Positions 1-12,625 of a stretch of 64,000 bases of DNA are shown piece after piece (positions within the stretch are counted from its first letter, which is position 1; each line of letters starts with the position of its first letter). This stretch comes from Yamagishiella unicocca (taxonomy: Eukaryota; Chlorophyta; Chlorophyceae; Chlamydomonadales; Volvocaceae). Under the pieces are notes generated by a model. It was not told the origin of the DNA. It did no database searches and worked only from the letters and a program-made list of their open reading frames with translations. A program made the position numbers and the translations under genes. The DNA is taken from assembly GCA_003116995.1 (NCBI GenBank), contig BDSL01000200.1:1-64000 (forward strand). The letters run 5' to 3'.

Positions 1-45
1 CCTCACCTTCCCCCCCCCCTTCCCCGCTCCCGCCCTTCACCCCAC

Positions 46-3000
46 CTTTGCGAACTGCACGGTGCGGTTTGCGTGCTGCGGGTCCACGTCATCCGACCGC
101 ACCGTCACGGCGCCCGTCTCCTCGTCCACCTTCATAAGGCCCCCGGCGGCCACGTAGCAGTCGCCGATGGTCTCCACCTGGCGGGTCCCAGCGGTGGGCA
201 GGGGCATCAGCGCAAGCTTCCCTAAAAAGCCAAAAATAAGAAACACGTCGTCAAAAAACGCGTCATGGACGGTTACTGGCGTTATTAAAGGTGCGGCGTG
301 GCAGTGCCTAGCCTTCCCGCGCAGCCTCACCACCTGACCCCTATGTGGCCCCTCCCTGGCCGCCCTAGGGTCCTCTTCACTATGTCCCGTTCATGCCTCC
401 AGGTGTTTCTTCCCCCGGCCGCCGCTCCCCCCAGACCTTGTACACCCCGTACACGTCCAGCATGGCGTCTAGCCGCGTGTAGAGGTCGTTGAGGAAGGCC
501 ATCACCGCTGCCGGCTTCACCACATTACACATGGTGGTGAAACCCTGAAGGGAGTTGGGGCAGCAGCGAAGGCCGAGCGGCAGGGGGAGGGTCAGGGGCC
601 AACAGAGATTGTGGGTTCAATCCATGGTGCTGGGTAGGAAGAGTGCAGCGGCCGGGCGCAGTGCAGGGGTGCGTCACACCAGTGCGGGTGCTGGCGTTGG
701 CCAGGCGCTTGGCCAACATGCGATTGGGTTTGTTTTGGGCCCAGGCAGCCCAACTAGGCTGGTTGGGCTGCCTTTCACCGCGGCCAGCACCAACTGCACC
801 TTGCCAAGCTCGCCGAGGGAATGCCTAGCCATGCTACATCATGAGCAACAGTTGCCAACCTAACGTTTATGTTGCTGCCCACTTGTAAGGCCATACTTGG
901 TTACTTGTTAGGCACTCCCAGCCCTCACCCATCACCCAAAGGTCGCCTATCGGTTGCTTCGAGCCCAGCCCTCACCCATCACCCAAAGGTAGCCTATCGG
1001 TTGCTTCGTCTCGGGTGATCAACACACATACCTGTATATCACAGAACAGCACTGTGAGGGCGCTGTGGGAGGTGGCCAGGTGCAGGAAGGTGCTGCCCGT
1101 GATGTGCACGGTGGGCGGCGTGGACGACGGGTGTTGGTGCTGCTGGTGAGGCCACTGGCTACCGGCAAGCGCTGCTGCCATGCCAGGCTGCTGCCCGGCA
1201 GAGCTGAGCCGGGCGCGCACGTTCTCAGAGTGGCTCACGCCGCCGTCTTCGGCCTCAGCCGCGGCTGAGGCGGTGGCCGCAATGTGCTGTAGCACTGCGG
1301 GGGACGGGGGGGGGCAGCGGGATGAATGGAACATGGAACATGGATGAATGGAACATGAGGTGATGCCGGCATCGGACACGCGGGACTGTCAGAGGACCGT
1401 CAGAAAACCTAAAACCCTAAAGCCCCCATCCTCAGCGGCCCCCGCCAGCCCCTTTGATCCCGAGTTCGCCAGTGCTGGGCGCTAAGCTGGGCCCTATGAC
1501 TCCCAGTCTGTTCACAACAAATGCAGAGGCACGGTCCTGCCTACCGTGGACGGGGAAGATGTTCTCCAGCAGCGAGTGCTCCGCCTCCATGACCCGGGCC
1601 ACATGCCGCTCCGCCCACACGCGAGCCGACACGTTATTCTGCGGGATCGCCGGGCGCAAGGCCAGGAATCAGATTAAGGGCTGAGAAGCAAGTTGGATCG
1701 CGCGATCATGACTCATGAAGATAAGGACGAGGCCTTCAGATAACACCAGATACGAAAACGTGCGATGGCTGGCCCTACGCCCCAGCCTGCTGGGCCTCAG
1801 CACCAATACTTAGATTCAGATTCACACGACACCTAGGTTGTCTCGCTCCCGCCCCGTCACGCGTGCCTTGCGGCAGTAGGTCCAACGGACTCGACGCGCC
1901 CCAGCCGCTCAACCACGCACCTGGACCATCATCGTCACCGGCCTCTCCAGCGTCGGGTGTGTAAAGCTAGTCAACCTGCAGGCGACGTGATCATGCAAGG
2001 AGCACCGCAATGATCCCAGTCATGGCCGGCTCATATGCCGGTTCATACGGGCCCTATGGGGCGCCAACAGGTGACCGCATGCGACCGGGGCGCTCCCCCC
2101 TACTGAGCCCTATTGCGGCCCCACTCCCCAGTCGCCCTTTATAGACTTCAAGATAGTAAGGCATGGACATCAGACCGCCTCCCTCCCCCCAGGCTCTCGC
2201 GCGTATGGCACCTAACCCCAACAGGTCGTGCCTGGTTGCGGGGGGCATCACGGGTGCGCTCATCGTAGGAAGGAGCCAACCTCCGGCAGCATACGAGGGG
2301 GGCGAATGGATAGCCCTCAGCAGCAAGGACTGTGTGCCATTGATGGCTACGGCCAGCCAGCTACTCACGTGACTTCGTGCCATTGCGCGTGAGGCGGTGC
2401 CTCCATCTCCGCCGCCGGGGCCTCCAGAGCCGTCTCCGCCTCCATCTCCCCCAGGTCCTCATCCAGGGCGGCTTGCATCGTACAAAGCTGCACGCTGTGA
2501 CTTCTGTTCGTGCCGCCGGCGCCGCCGGCGCCGCCGCTCCTCCGCGTCTCCCCGTTCATAGCCGCATCCACCGTGGTGTGCGTGTCCACCAGGGCGTCCA
2601 ACGCCGAAATGGACAGCCGGGCCGGGTTGTTCGCAAAGGTGAGCTCGTTGCCGGCGGTTCGCCCCTGCCCCAGCACAGCGATCGTCGCCTGGCCCCAGCC
2701 CTCGGCACCCCCGCGCGCCGCCGCCGCCGCCTCCTTCGTTCCCGCGCTGGTGTATGAAACCGACCTGTGTGAAGGGCGGTCGCCGTCTTCCCCTTGCGAC
2801 ATGGGTGCGGTGATCCGGGAGACGGCTTCGCTGCTCGCGTAGCTGGCACCGCTGCGCAGCGCGGGCGCCTGCATGTTTCGGAACAGCACCACCGTCTCTT
2901 GGAGCGTCTGGCTGGAAGTGGGCTGCGGAAGCACCAGCGGGGCCACCAAGGACGACGACGACGACATCATAATGCTTGCCTGCGCCGACCGCGCGGACTG

Positions 3001-6000
3001 TACCGGCAGGCTGACGGTGACCCCAAACCGGGTTCCCTGCGGGATGCTTCGCGGCCGTGGCGTGGAGTGCGACTGAGGCGCGGGCGCACCAGTTGGGCCG
3101 TCCTGTGGGGCTGCTCCAGCTCCGGCTCCGGCGGCGGCGGCAGCGGCTGTGCCGATTGATGACCTGGACGAAGGTGACCCGACGACCGACTGGTTGCCGC
3201 CAGCCACCGTGAAGGCCATGCTCAGCAGGCGGTGCATGGGGGACGTGGGGCGGGCGCTGTTGGACGCCAGGTGGCCTGCAGAGTCGGCCCGGCTGCCTGA
3301 CGACATGGCCTGCGACGCAGCCGAGCTGGCGAGGCAGCGGCTGATGTTGGCGCTGGTGGCGTCACCGGCCGCGTGCGGCCCGCCGCCGGGCGAGGTCGGG
3401 TGCGCTGCCTGCGCCTCGGACCAGGCTGATGCCCCTGGCTCGGCGGGTCTGAAGCTGGCGTCGAATAGGCCGAGGGAGCCGGATAGGCGGCCCGGGGCCG
3501 CGGACTGCGCGCGCTGCTGGCGGGCGGCGGACCTGACCTCGGGAATTTCAATGGGCTGGAGGGTGCCGCGCTGGTCGGAGATGACACACGCGGAGGAGAC
3601 GATGAGGCCGTCCTCACTGGTCAGCAGGGCAATGCTGTGGGCGTCGCCCTTCGCGGACACGTTGCACCCAGGCTGCTGCTGCTGCTGGGGCTGTGGCAGC
3701 CGGCTGCCCGAGCCGGACTGGTCGCCATCCAGTTGCGAGAAGCGCAGCCGCGCCCGCTGGGCCGAGTTGGGCTGCATGATGTTGGCGGCCGACATATTGC
3801 GGCGAGGCATACGGCGCGACCTGCCCTTGACCAGGGTCCCCAGCGCGCTCGTCGTCAGTCCCTCCGCCAACAGCATCCGGTGCTGCGTCTGGCTGTTGGA
3901 AGCCGGTGACGCGCCCATGCCGCCCCCTCCCCCCAGGTCCGCAGTCGCTGGGGCGATAGCCAGGGCCATGGGCTTCAACGCCTCCGACCGCGCCCGGGAG
4001 CTCCCCAGCGCCATAGCGCTCGCCGCGCCGTCGCAGCTGTTGGGCACCGCTGAGAGAGCCGCAGACTCCAGGGGGGGCTGCTTGGTGCTCCGCTCCATCC
4101 AGTCGACTATGATGGAGCTGCGATACATGGCGCCGGTAGGTACGGGCTCCGTACGCGAGTTGACGAGCATGGTATCGGCATTCCACTGCCTCGCCCGCCC
4201 ATCAGCTGAGGTGTCACCTTCTCCGACAGCCCACTGCGTGCGAGAGCCCTCCGGCCGCACGGCGTCAGGCACCAGGCCGCCCAGGGAGCCCCACGAGCGG
4301 CAGGCGGCGGAGACCATGGGCTGAGGCGGCGGCCCAGCCGCCGAGGGGCTTCCCAGGCACTGGCCGCTCCCCGAGCGACTGCCCAGGCCCTGGTAGGTCG
4401 CCGAGGAGGCTGGATCCAAAACGCCGCGACGTGCAGTGGCGCTCTGTGGGCACGTACCCAGGGCGCCGCTGCCGCTGCAGGCGGCAGCCGCGGCGGTCTG
4501 CTGCTCGTCGCGCTGCTCGTCCCGTGGTAGGTCGTACACCGCGCGGCCGGGGCTGACAGCACTGCACGGAGCGCTTGCTTGGATGGCGCTGCTTGGCTGG
4601 AGGGGGTCGCTGCCGCTAGCCACGGACGCGCACCCGCCCCGTACGCCGCTGCTGGCTGCGGCTGCGGCGGCGGCGGCGATGGCGGCGACGCCAGCCGACG
4701 CAGACAGCACGCTGGCAGCTCCCGAGGCGCCATTCTGCAGGGAGACTGCTTCGTAGCTGTTCGCGGGAGCGGTTGAGTTGTCAGGGCACGCCGTCACATC
4801 CGAGTCCAGGATGTCGAAGACGGGCTCCCGCTGCGGCGGCATGGCTGCGACCGCGCTGATGCGGCTGGTGGGGTGGGACCGCAGCGGGCCCGCGGTCGCC
4901 TCGAAGCTGCTGCGCGATCCGTCCGCTGGCGATACATTTTTAGCGACTGCAGCCGTCGCAGCTGTACGCTGGGAGGGGCTCGTGCCTTGCGGGCAGCGCC
5001 CTTCGGGCTGAGGCGCTGCCCAGGTAGCCAGCAGCTGCAACGGGCCCTGACTGGAGCATGCCAGGGCTGGCGTCGCGAAGGTTTGCAGTGACTCGGCTGA
5101 CGGCATCTGCAGTAGCCCTGTGTGGGACACAAGTTGCGGGGCGCGGACATGAGACGATGAGGTTGCGGATACACATACAGCCCAAAGGCATCTCTTTAAA
5201 GGATGAGGCAAGGCGGACAAGCTGCTACAAGCATGTACAGATTTGCAACAGGTGGGCGATGATGTCGCTGTAACCGCGCCGTGCACCTAATGCCCCCCGG
5301 AGGCTGAAACCGAACCACCCCAGTCGACATGCGCCTGTCGCGGAAGGGCGCTTGCGAGAGGGTGTTTCGCGAGAGGAGCTTGTGAGAGGGCGCTTGGACG
5401 CCTAGCCCCCACACACCCACCCCGCCAGACTCGGCCCTCCTCAAGCGCGTGCAGCGCCTCCAGGTAGGCGTCTCTGTCGGAGCTGAACATGACGTTGAGC
5501 GGCGACACCCCTCCGCCAGTAAGCTTGCCAGCCATCGCGCTGGCTACGTCGCCTGATCGGAGGTCTTTGCTGCCCGCACCGGACAACATGTCGCCCCACA
5601 GCTGTCTGCGGAGGGGAGGGGAGGTCACGGGTAATGTTCAGGAGAGCTCGGGTAATGTTGAGAGGTTTGCATAGGGGAGGGTCTCGTATGATAGCAAGGA
5701 GGCAGAGCCGTATGATCGCATGTACTGAGGGACACACATGGACCCAACCAACACGGGCGGCCTTTCACGTGGGCTGCCGCTTGCTGCATCACGCACGCGT
5801 ATGAATCCCCCCGAAACACGCGTACCCTCACATACCTGGAGGCATTATTCTGAAGGACAACCACCCCGTCGCTGTCGATTAACGTGACTGGGTAACACAG
5901 TTGGTTCAGCACCGTTCGTAAAACGGCATCGCCAGCTCCTTCGCTCGTGCCTTCTGTAGACTTACTGTGCGCCTGCTTTGCCGGCTGCTTATTTCGACCT

Positions 6001-6272
6001 GATTCAACAGAGAACCGCCGTCTGACAGGGACCCGGTCCTCAGCGCCAGGGCTATAGGCATTATCCACTGAAGGGTCTGGCCGCGCGTTTACTTTGGTAG
6101 ACGCGCTTGGAATGCGGATCACGTGCTTGGCCTCAGAAATGCCACCCTCCGAAGCGATGACAGGTTGCGATCCATGGAGCTCGCGCTGGGACGCCGCTTC
6201 GGCGAGCCCCACAGTGTCGACCGAGTGCGACGCAGCATAGCGCTTGGGCCGCCGAAGGCCGCAAAGCCACAT
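46..6272 (-). CDS. PAS-containing class III nucleotide (probably guanylate) cyclase, 3' end outside window
   Basis: This enzyme would make cGMP (or cAMP) from the nucleoside triphosphate. Eight exons fit in frame: 5836-6272, 5421-5605, 2369-5117, 1921-1975, 1545-1638, 1032-1294, 437-544 and 46-177, giving about 1,341 residues before the window edge. A PAS-like domain begins near residue 120 (YPVTLIDSDGVVVLQNNAS) and reaches LEEGRVWRG. It appears to resume after about 900 residues of Ala/Ser/Gly/Gln-rich sequence at LTSFTHPTLERPVTMMVQ. A linking helix (LLENIFPVHVLQHIA) leads into the catalytic domain. Its metal-binding aspartates sit in FCDIQGFT (joined across an intron) and IGDCY. The Glu of VETIGD is the residue that favours GTP in known guanylate cyclases, so substrate choice is inferred. 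No transmembrane segment is visible. The Met at 6272 is the first in frame. Exon joins are consistent; the N-terminus is less certain. Confidence 0.88.
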
Positions 6273-6626
6273 GAAGTTACACGCAGTTATTGTGAAACCT
6301 CTCTTGCGGAGCTAACCCCCTTTTCGTTGCACCCTTCCTCGCTGATTGCCTGTACAGCCCAACCCTTCCCCCGCGCAAGTGCGGAATACTTGGGGATTTG
6401 AGACGTATGGTCTCAACCACCTCACTGACGGGAAGCTTATGTCGGAGTCACATAAAAAAGTATGGGCACTGGGCCCATACTGCATTGTCGTAAAAGGCTG
6501 TGCACTCGCTGACTACCAAGCCACAACTTAAGAGACCTTGTAGCTTTGGTCAATCGGTATGTTCAAAAATTGCTTGCAAATATTAGTTTTATTCCCTTCC
6601 AGACTTGTGGAGAGGCGACCACAATG

Positions 6627-6650
6627 TACTAAGCCCGTCGGGGCTTAGTA
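6627..6650. repeat. Perfect 10-bp inverted repeat (hairpin)
   Basis: The arm tactaagccc at 6627-6636 is followed by a 4-base loop (gtcg) and its exact reverse complement at 6641-6650. It sits about 90 bases from a dispersed repeat copy. No poly-T run follows. Function unknown. Confidence 0.7.
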
Positions 6651-6741
6651 TGCATTCGTTTTCTCATCGCCCTCTCAAGGTTGGCTGCACTATAAGCAAT
6701 GCCTGCCAGCTTGAATAGGAAGGCGGTATCCAAGTCACTTT

Positions 6742-6820
6742 GACTGATTGATTACGAGCGCTTGGAGCTCGTAAGGCCCAGACGAGCCAAGAGGGAAGAG
6801 GCTCATGGACCGCGAACCAG
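6742..6820 (-). repeat. Dispersed short repeat, copy 1
   Basis: This shares a core of about 75 bases with 23507-23590 and 50415-50494, including cttggagctcg, aggcccagacgagcca and ggctcatggaccgc. On the minus strand it ends in a short TCAAT-type tail. This copy has a small insertion (gagggaa) after the cagacgagccaa block. The tail suggests a SINE or the 3' end of a LINE, but no internal promoter was identified. Confidence 0.7.
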
Positions 6821-8263
6821 TACATTGCATTATGCAAGTGAATGGTAACTTATGTAGTTAACTCCAAGTCGCTTAAAATATCTGCTCTGGTTACGACAGC
6901 CGTACATTATTAAATTTTCTGGTAACAAGCGATGCAGCTTTTTTTATCGCGTCTTCAGTATCGCAAGGACGAGTCGGACGCTACAAAATCGCTAAATGCA
7001 CTTTTGGCACCCCGATCCCGGAATGCCGCAAGTTTTGAGGTGAATGACGTCAAAGTGTCAGGCAGGCACATAATTTTCATTGTGAAACCGCGAAAAGATT
7101 ATAAGTCGTTGCAATAGCAGTTACCAGTGTAAGCCTTCACCCCACAGCGCGCCGTCCAGCTTTGCGGCGTTCCCCGTAATCCCCCAGATATGTGCTTCGC
7201 AAGTGCTCCACCTCCGCAGAGTGGGCCGGCTGTTTGCATGCCACAGATTTCGTTAATGTAGTTGCGCTTTGGAGTCCTGCTCGTCCACCTGGGTTCGCCG
7301 AGGCTCGAGCGAGGGCCCATGCCACGTTCGGCGTTCTGCCTCCCTTGCAACTCTCGCATCGGAGGATTTAAAACAACGAGGAATCTGTAGCGTCGTACTA
7401 CTCTCGGTTACGACGGTTTTAGAGCGGAAATTTGTTGCTGTTTTTTTCATATCTGTGCCACGGACTTCTTGCTTGACTGTGCCATCGTGTTATTATCTGT
7501 GTGCCTGAACAATGCGCACCGCATTCCTACTTGACTGAATGGTCCATTCTTGGTTACCCTGCGGCTGATGTTACGATGGTCCAGGGGCAATAACGGGAGG
7601 TCTGATATGTGGCGGCGGCGGCACGCGGCGGGCGAGGCGGCATCAACGCCGTTTTGCGTTGGATCTTCACTCCCTAGGTCACCAACGATCATTCACCACT
7701 GCCGCCAGGCTTTATGTGTCGTCATTGAATACTGACATCTCCAAAAACGATGATTCACGGTACAGTGTTCAACGTGTACGTACCGGTGGGAGCCGGGCTC
7801 CGAGGCGCCTGCGGTGATGCGAGCAAACGGAGCGCCCCACTCGAGGCTGGGGCTCTGGGGGCCCCGTGGGCAGGCCCTTCCCAGCCAGCCGCGATTTACA
7901 CCGTGCTGGTGGGTTCCTGGATTAGCGCCTAGTTGTGGCGGGGCGCCCGCCGTGCGATTGATATTTTTCTCTGCTTTCTGTGTGGGGCTTCTGCCATGCC
8001 TCGCCCTGCCGAGCCGTGCGCTGCCCGCACCGACCCACTCGCCGGGCTTTTTGCAAGCTAGACCTTGGAGGGCGGCATGAAAATTAAGTAAAGAAGGCTC
8101 GCAACGGTTGCGTCGTGGGGTCGCGGTGTCGCGCGGCTTGCCCATGCTATGCGTGCTGCGGTTAGCCGTCCCGCGGACCGCACGGCATAAACAGGGACCA
8201 GAACATCACTTCTACAAGCATCGTTTGGCTCTTCATGCAATCGCAGCGGACTACCGGTATCAG

Positions 8264-11149
8264 ATGTTGCTTCGCCTGGCCGGCGGTCGCTTGTTGGAGT
8301 TTGCGAGTTTCGGCAAGCCGCTCGCGTCTCAAATCACGAACAGAAACTGCATCAATATATTATACCATCACGGCTGGCCGAGTGAGTTTCATGGGGAATA
8401 CCGTTTGCGCATTTTGCAAGCTAGGCCTCAGGATGTTGCGATCAGTTCACAGGCAGACAGCTCAGGAGTCACACCTAAACCAATGCAGGCAGCCGTCACG
8501 AGGCAGCTTTCCTTCACCCACACGCGCAAGACCTGGGGCTCCGCGTCATCTCCATCAACCGCCCTGGCATCGGCCTCTCCTCCTTCGACCCCGGTGCGTC
8601 CTCCGACGTCCTTGCATCACCTTGATCAACATTGCCTTTGGCCACATTCCGCAACCCGGCGCCCGGTTCAGGTTCAGGCCCAGGGTACCGTCACCGTGTG
8701 GCCATGCACATCAGCCCGCTTGTGTCCAAATACCCTAGCCTAGCGTAGCGTCACCGGTCCCCCTTGGCCCACCATGGCGCGACGGCTCTTTCTGCCGGAG
8801 ATCCTCTCCTTCGATGCAGTCCAGTCGTCAACCCCTCGGGATCCAGTCATCGGCCCCGAAGCCCCGCGCGGATTCATACTTATCGCGGTCACGTTACGCC
8901 ACCCTGGCTCCATGACTCTGGCCCCTCCCCCTCACTGCACCCCAATACTCCCCATAGCCTACAGCTTTGAATCCGTTGTAGATGATGTACGGCAGCTGCT
9001 GGACAACCTCGGTCTGGAACGCGTGGTGTTTATGGGGACGAGCGGTAGGGCGGCTCGATATAATGGGGCGGCGGGGCGGCCCAGCGGCCCAGGGATGTCC
9101 TTGCGTGGGTAGCGCGGGGTGACGTGGGGCTTGTGGTTGAGAGGCGCAGCGGCGGGAGGTCTGCTCCGCTTGCTGAGTGTGTTCAGGCCGGGTGGTGAAG
9201 AGCCTCAGCCATACGTGGTGGCAGCGAACGTAAACCTGCCCGCCAGCTGGTCCCTGCAGGCGGCGGCCCCTACGCGTGCGCCTGCTCCTGCCTGCTGCCG
9301 GAGCGCACCTCGGCGTTGTGCCTCATGGCGAGCATGACTCACACCCGAGATGCGCCAGGGCTGCTGAGGGGTGAGGGCTTGTGTGCTGCTGAGGAGTGAG
9401 GGGCTAGGGTATGTGTGTGGGGGTTATGTTTGGAACAGCAGCAACTGGGCCAAGGGCGCCGGCAACAGCAACTTGGTCCGCGGCTGCCATCCGCCTGTTG
9501 GAAGTCTTTCACCCCTTCTTTTACGTTGTATCCACTGCCACCGCGATCCCAGTCACGCACCGCTGCTCCAACCTGCCAACCGCTGCCGTACCGACGTGGC
9601 AAACACGTGGCACATCCGCCTGTCCTTGTGCTTCCCCACGCCCCGTGGCGGGTGGCGGCTCTCTGATGCGCATGAAGGCATGGCCCTGAGCAACCGCCTC
9701 GGCTACCTGGCGATAAATCACGCGCCGGCGCTGACGGGGGCAGTCATGGGCGCCGGCAGCGCTCTACTCGGCCTGGCAGGCAGGCTCGGCGTCGGTCCCA
9801 CTGCGGCCGCTCGACGGCGTGGCGACACTTCGTCCTCTTCCTCCCCCGCCTCCACCGATGATGTCACCAGCGGCGGTGCCGTCTCGACTGCTGATGACCG
9901 TGCCGAAGGCAGCGCTGCGACCCTAGAGGACGATAGCGTCAGAGCTTCGATGTCTGCGGTGACGGCGCCGCTGGTGAGGTCAGCTGCCGCCGTTGCCGCC
10001 ACCGCGGCCTCCGCACCCCCCACTGGGGTTGCGGGCCGCGCCGGGCGCCCTGGACTGGGCTTGTCCGCCGCCGCCACCTCGCTCATGCTCGCGGCGGCAG
10101 GTTTCTCTGCCGCGGACAGGTGTGCGGCGATTAGCCAGGTGGTGTGAGCGGCAGTTGCTAGGCGGTGCGGGCGGCAGCAGCTAGGCGGTGTGGGCGGCAG
10201 TTGCTAGGCCGTGCGCGCGGCGTGCAGGGTTTACCGGGCATTCATTCGGGCTGCCCCTGCCCCTTCCCCTGCGCCTCATGCGTGCTTTCGTACAGGTCGG
10301 CGGTGGCACGTCAGCTACGGGATCATCCCGAACTGGTGGCACTGATGTCGGGGACGGGGGCGGAGGTGGCGGCGCAGGGGCTGGGCGGGCTGTGGGCGGA
10401 CATGCGGCTGACCTCCGAGCCGTGGGGTCTGCCCCTGGAGCGCATCAGTGCGCCCACCTTCATCTGGCAGGTGCGTGGGCCTCCGGTGGTTGGCTTCTGA
10501 TTGATGACGAGAGTGCACATCATGCTTCATGTACGGACAAACCGCGCTTGGCAGCTCAACGCCACCCCTTCGTCCTGCCGGGCGGTCAGTTCGCCGGTAT
10601 GACACCTTGCACGTAGCGCATTGCGTGGGATGGCGTGGGGCAGGAATCCGGTGGCTTCCTTCATTACGGTCCAGCTCAAGTAAGAGACTGTGAGCGGATG
10701 ACGGCTCTCGGCATCGGCTCACGCCGTATTGTAACAACTGTTTTTGTCGTCTTGAAGCGTCCAACCCACCATGTACCATCACATCGCCTTGCGTGCATGC
10801 GCTTCGCTGCCTGGGCTTCGCTGCGTGTGTCAACTTGCCTGTGTCAGCTTGCCCGTGCCAACTTGCCTACGCTGCACGCCTGCGCTGCTCTGCCTGTGTT
10901 GTGCTGCCTGCGCTGCTCTGCCTGTGTTGTGCTGCGCAGGGAGACCAGGACCTCAACGTGACGGTCGCCATGGCTCACCACCTGGAGGCCGCCATACCCG
11001 GGGCGCGCGGGCGGCTGCGGCTGGTGCCGGGTGCGGGCCACATCAGCCTCGGCCTGGACCACGGGCGGGAGGTGCTGCAGCAGCTGGTGGAGTACCATAC
11101 GGCGCACCAGCCGGGGTCAAGTACACCAGCTGGCGCCACTGAAGCTTGA
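8264..11149 (+). CDS. Alpha/beta hydrolase-fold protein
   Basis: This is a serine hydrolase of the alpha/beta fold; the substrate is unknown. Seven exons fit: 8264-8381, 8489-8593, 8958-9044, 9260-9370, 9678-10119, 10296-10470 and 10940-11149, encoding 415 residues. The order is typical: oxyanion-region motif LYHHGWPSS, then GLRVISINRPGIG, then nucleophile elbow GTSGGG (Ser, split by an intron), catalytic acid in GDQDLNV and histidine in GAGHISL. The lid between the elbow and the acid holds about 110 Ala/Ser/Thr-rich residues encoded by exon 5. The acceptor of exon 5 (GCATGAAG) has a poor pyrimidine tract, so that border is less sure. The start at 8264 is the Met nearest the conserved region; an in-frame ATG at 8144 would add about 40 residues. 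No targeting signal is clear. Confidence 0.85.
10881..10936. repeat. 28-bp tandem duplication in the last hydrolase intron
   Basis: Two adjacent copies of a 28-base unit beginning tgcgctgctctgcctgtgtt lie just before the acceptor of the last exon (AG at 10938-10939). The copies differ only in the final base. They lengthen the region just before the 3' splice site. Confidence 0.8.
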
Positions 11150-12625
11150 GTGTGGCGGCGGCGCCTGGGACGTTCACTACCCAAAGGCCCTTGCACTGTA
11201 AACGGCAATTGGTGGCACGCTGTCCGGGGTTGCAAGGAAAACCCGTGTTCATTGTCCGGCGCGGAGCAAGGGGGAAGTGGGTTCACAGGTAGTAGTAATA
11301 ACTGTAATAACTGTTACACAGGTGCTGCATGACAGGGCACGGTACTTGTTAAATTCCAACCTACTTCAACAACGAAACACATGCCAGATCAGACACTCGG
11401 GCCCCCTAATGTAAGCGGAAGGAACGCTATGGACGGTTACTATATCGTTAAAACGACATTCAGAAACACTTTGTTGGGCCGCTGTCGACCTGTCGTAGGA
11501 TTTTTGAGATTACCAGCGGACTCTTCAACTACTTACTGACGATGGTAGATTAAGGTTCGCTTCATGGACTCCGCCGTGAGTCCCTGGCCTTCCCTGGCCA
11601 CGATCCCGCCACCCTGCTAACTCCGACTCCTCTGGTGCGAACTTACTTTGCGCGTTGCCGCGGTATCAATTACAGCGCGCAACTGAAGTTAGAATAAACT
11701 GATCAATACGCGAAAATAAAAAACTGTACGACAAGTTGCCACTGCGCAGCGCCTGATAAGGCAGTTGGAACCGACCATAGACAGCCCGACACACAGGGCT
11801 CCTGGACCGCCAACATTTATTGGATCGGCGGGCCGCGGCGCCCTTTAAGCTTCCAGCAGCACACCACTCGATGGTGAATTGGGGCCAAAATGTTGCCCTG
11901 CCTTCTGTGGAACACACCAGAACCGCGTCGATAAGCGACTGACACCTGTAAGAATGAAACATGCCGGTTCGCCGTACAACCAGCCAGCAGCACAGCAGGA
12001 ATTCACATGCCCCTTGCTCACCTAAACCGTTCTCAGGCAAGGGGCTCATTGTTTCGACGAAATAACGTAATCCTCTCGAACGAGCACATTGCGAGCAGTA
12101 TTTCGCATTACCAGCAGTGTATACAGTCGATACAGTTGTTCATAACGGCCAAGGAAAACATTTAAGTCTACTGTTGACGGTCGTGCGCCGTGTAGGTCAC
12201 TACTGCTTCTAGCCCATCCGGCGCACGTTTATGCGAAATTTAAGTGACGGCCTACGTGCAGCTGCTGGTTTCATGCATCTTGGAACCAAGCCGTCTTTAT
12301 TTCAGTGGTTATTGAACAAACGCCGTATCATGTACTGCGTACCATACACGGTGGACAGACCGGCGGCTCACTTGCTTGGCACGCATGCATGTACGGCAAC
12401 ATATGTCCCCTAGCCGAGGCCTCGTGATGGTTTCTCCAGATAGACGCCAGCCACTGCCCTCGCTTCGACACAGCGCGGCCAAGGCCGATCTCGCCCTTAA
12501 GGATTGGGTGGGCAGAGCCGAGCCATCTGATACCTGTAGAGGACTGAACGCATCGAGAGAATGCGGCCACCATATTTATTGCGCCCGCTGCTGCCGGGCT
12601 TAAAGCGGTATACCTCGTGCAGCAC
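11150..12625. other. Intergenic region, no gene seen
   Basis: This lies between the 3' ends of two convergent genes. It is less GC-rich than its surroundings. The 127-codon minus-strand frame at 11666-12049 and smaller frames show no family motif or splice context. I see no tRNA or other structured RNA. Confidence 0.55.

Larger units (their letters stand above)
6273..8263. other. Intergenic region between cyclase and hydrolase
   Basis: About 2 kb lies between the divergently transcribed cyclase and hydrolase and so should hold both promoters. I see no supported gene. Small open frames here (for example 6932-7117 and 7750-7932) lack family similarity and splice support. It contains one hairpin and one copy of the dispersed repeat, listed separately. 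The hydrolase reading frame stays open upstream to about 8108, so an earlier start or a 5' exon is possible. Confidence 0.6.

Noticed and set aside
3149..4324. 391-codon plus-strand open frame
   Set aside because: It is the shadow of the GC-rich 2.7-kb cyclase exon on the other strand, which joins in phase to exons on both sides.
6932..7117. 61-codon plus-strand frame (MQLFLSRLQYRKDE)
   Set aside because: Short, isolated, no family similarity and no splice context.
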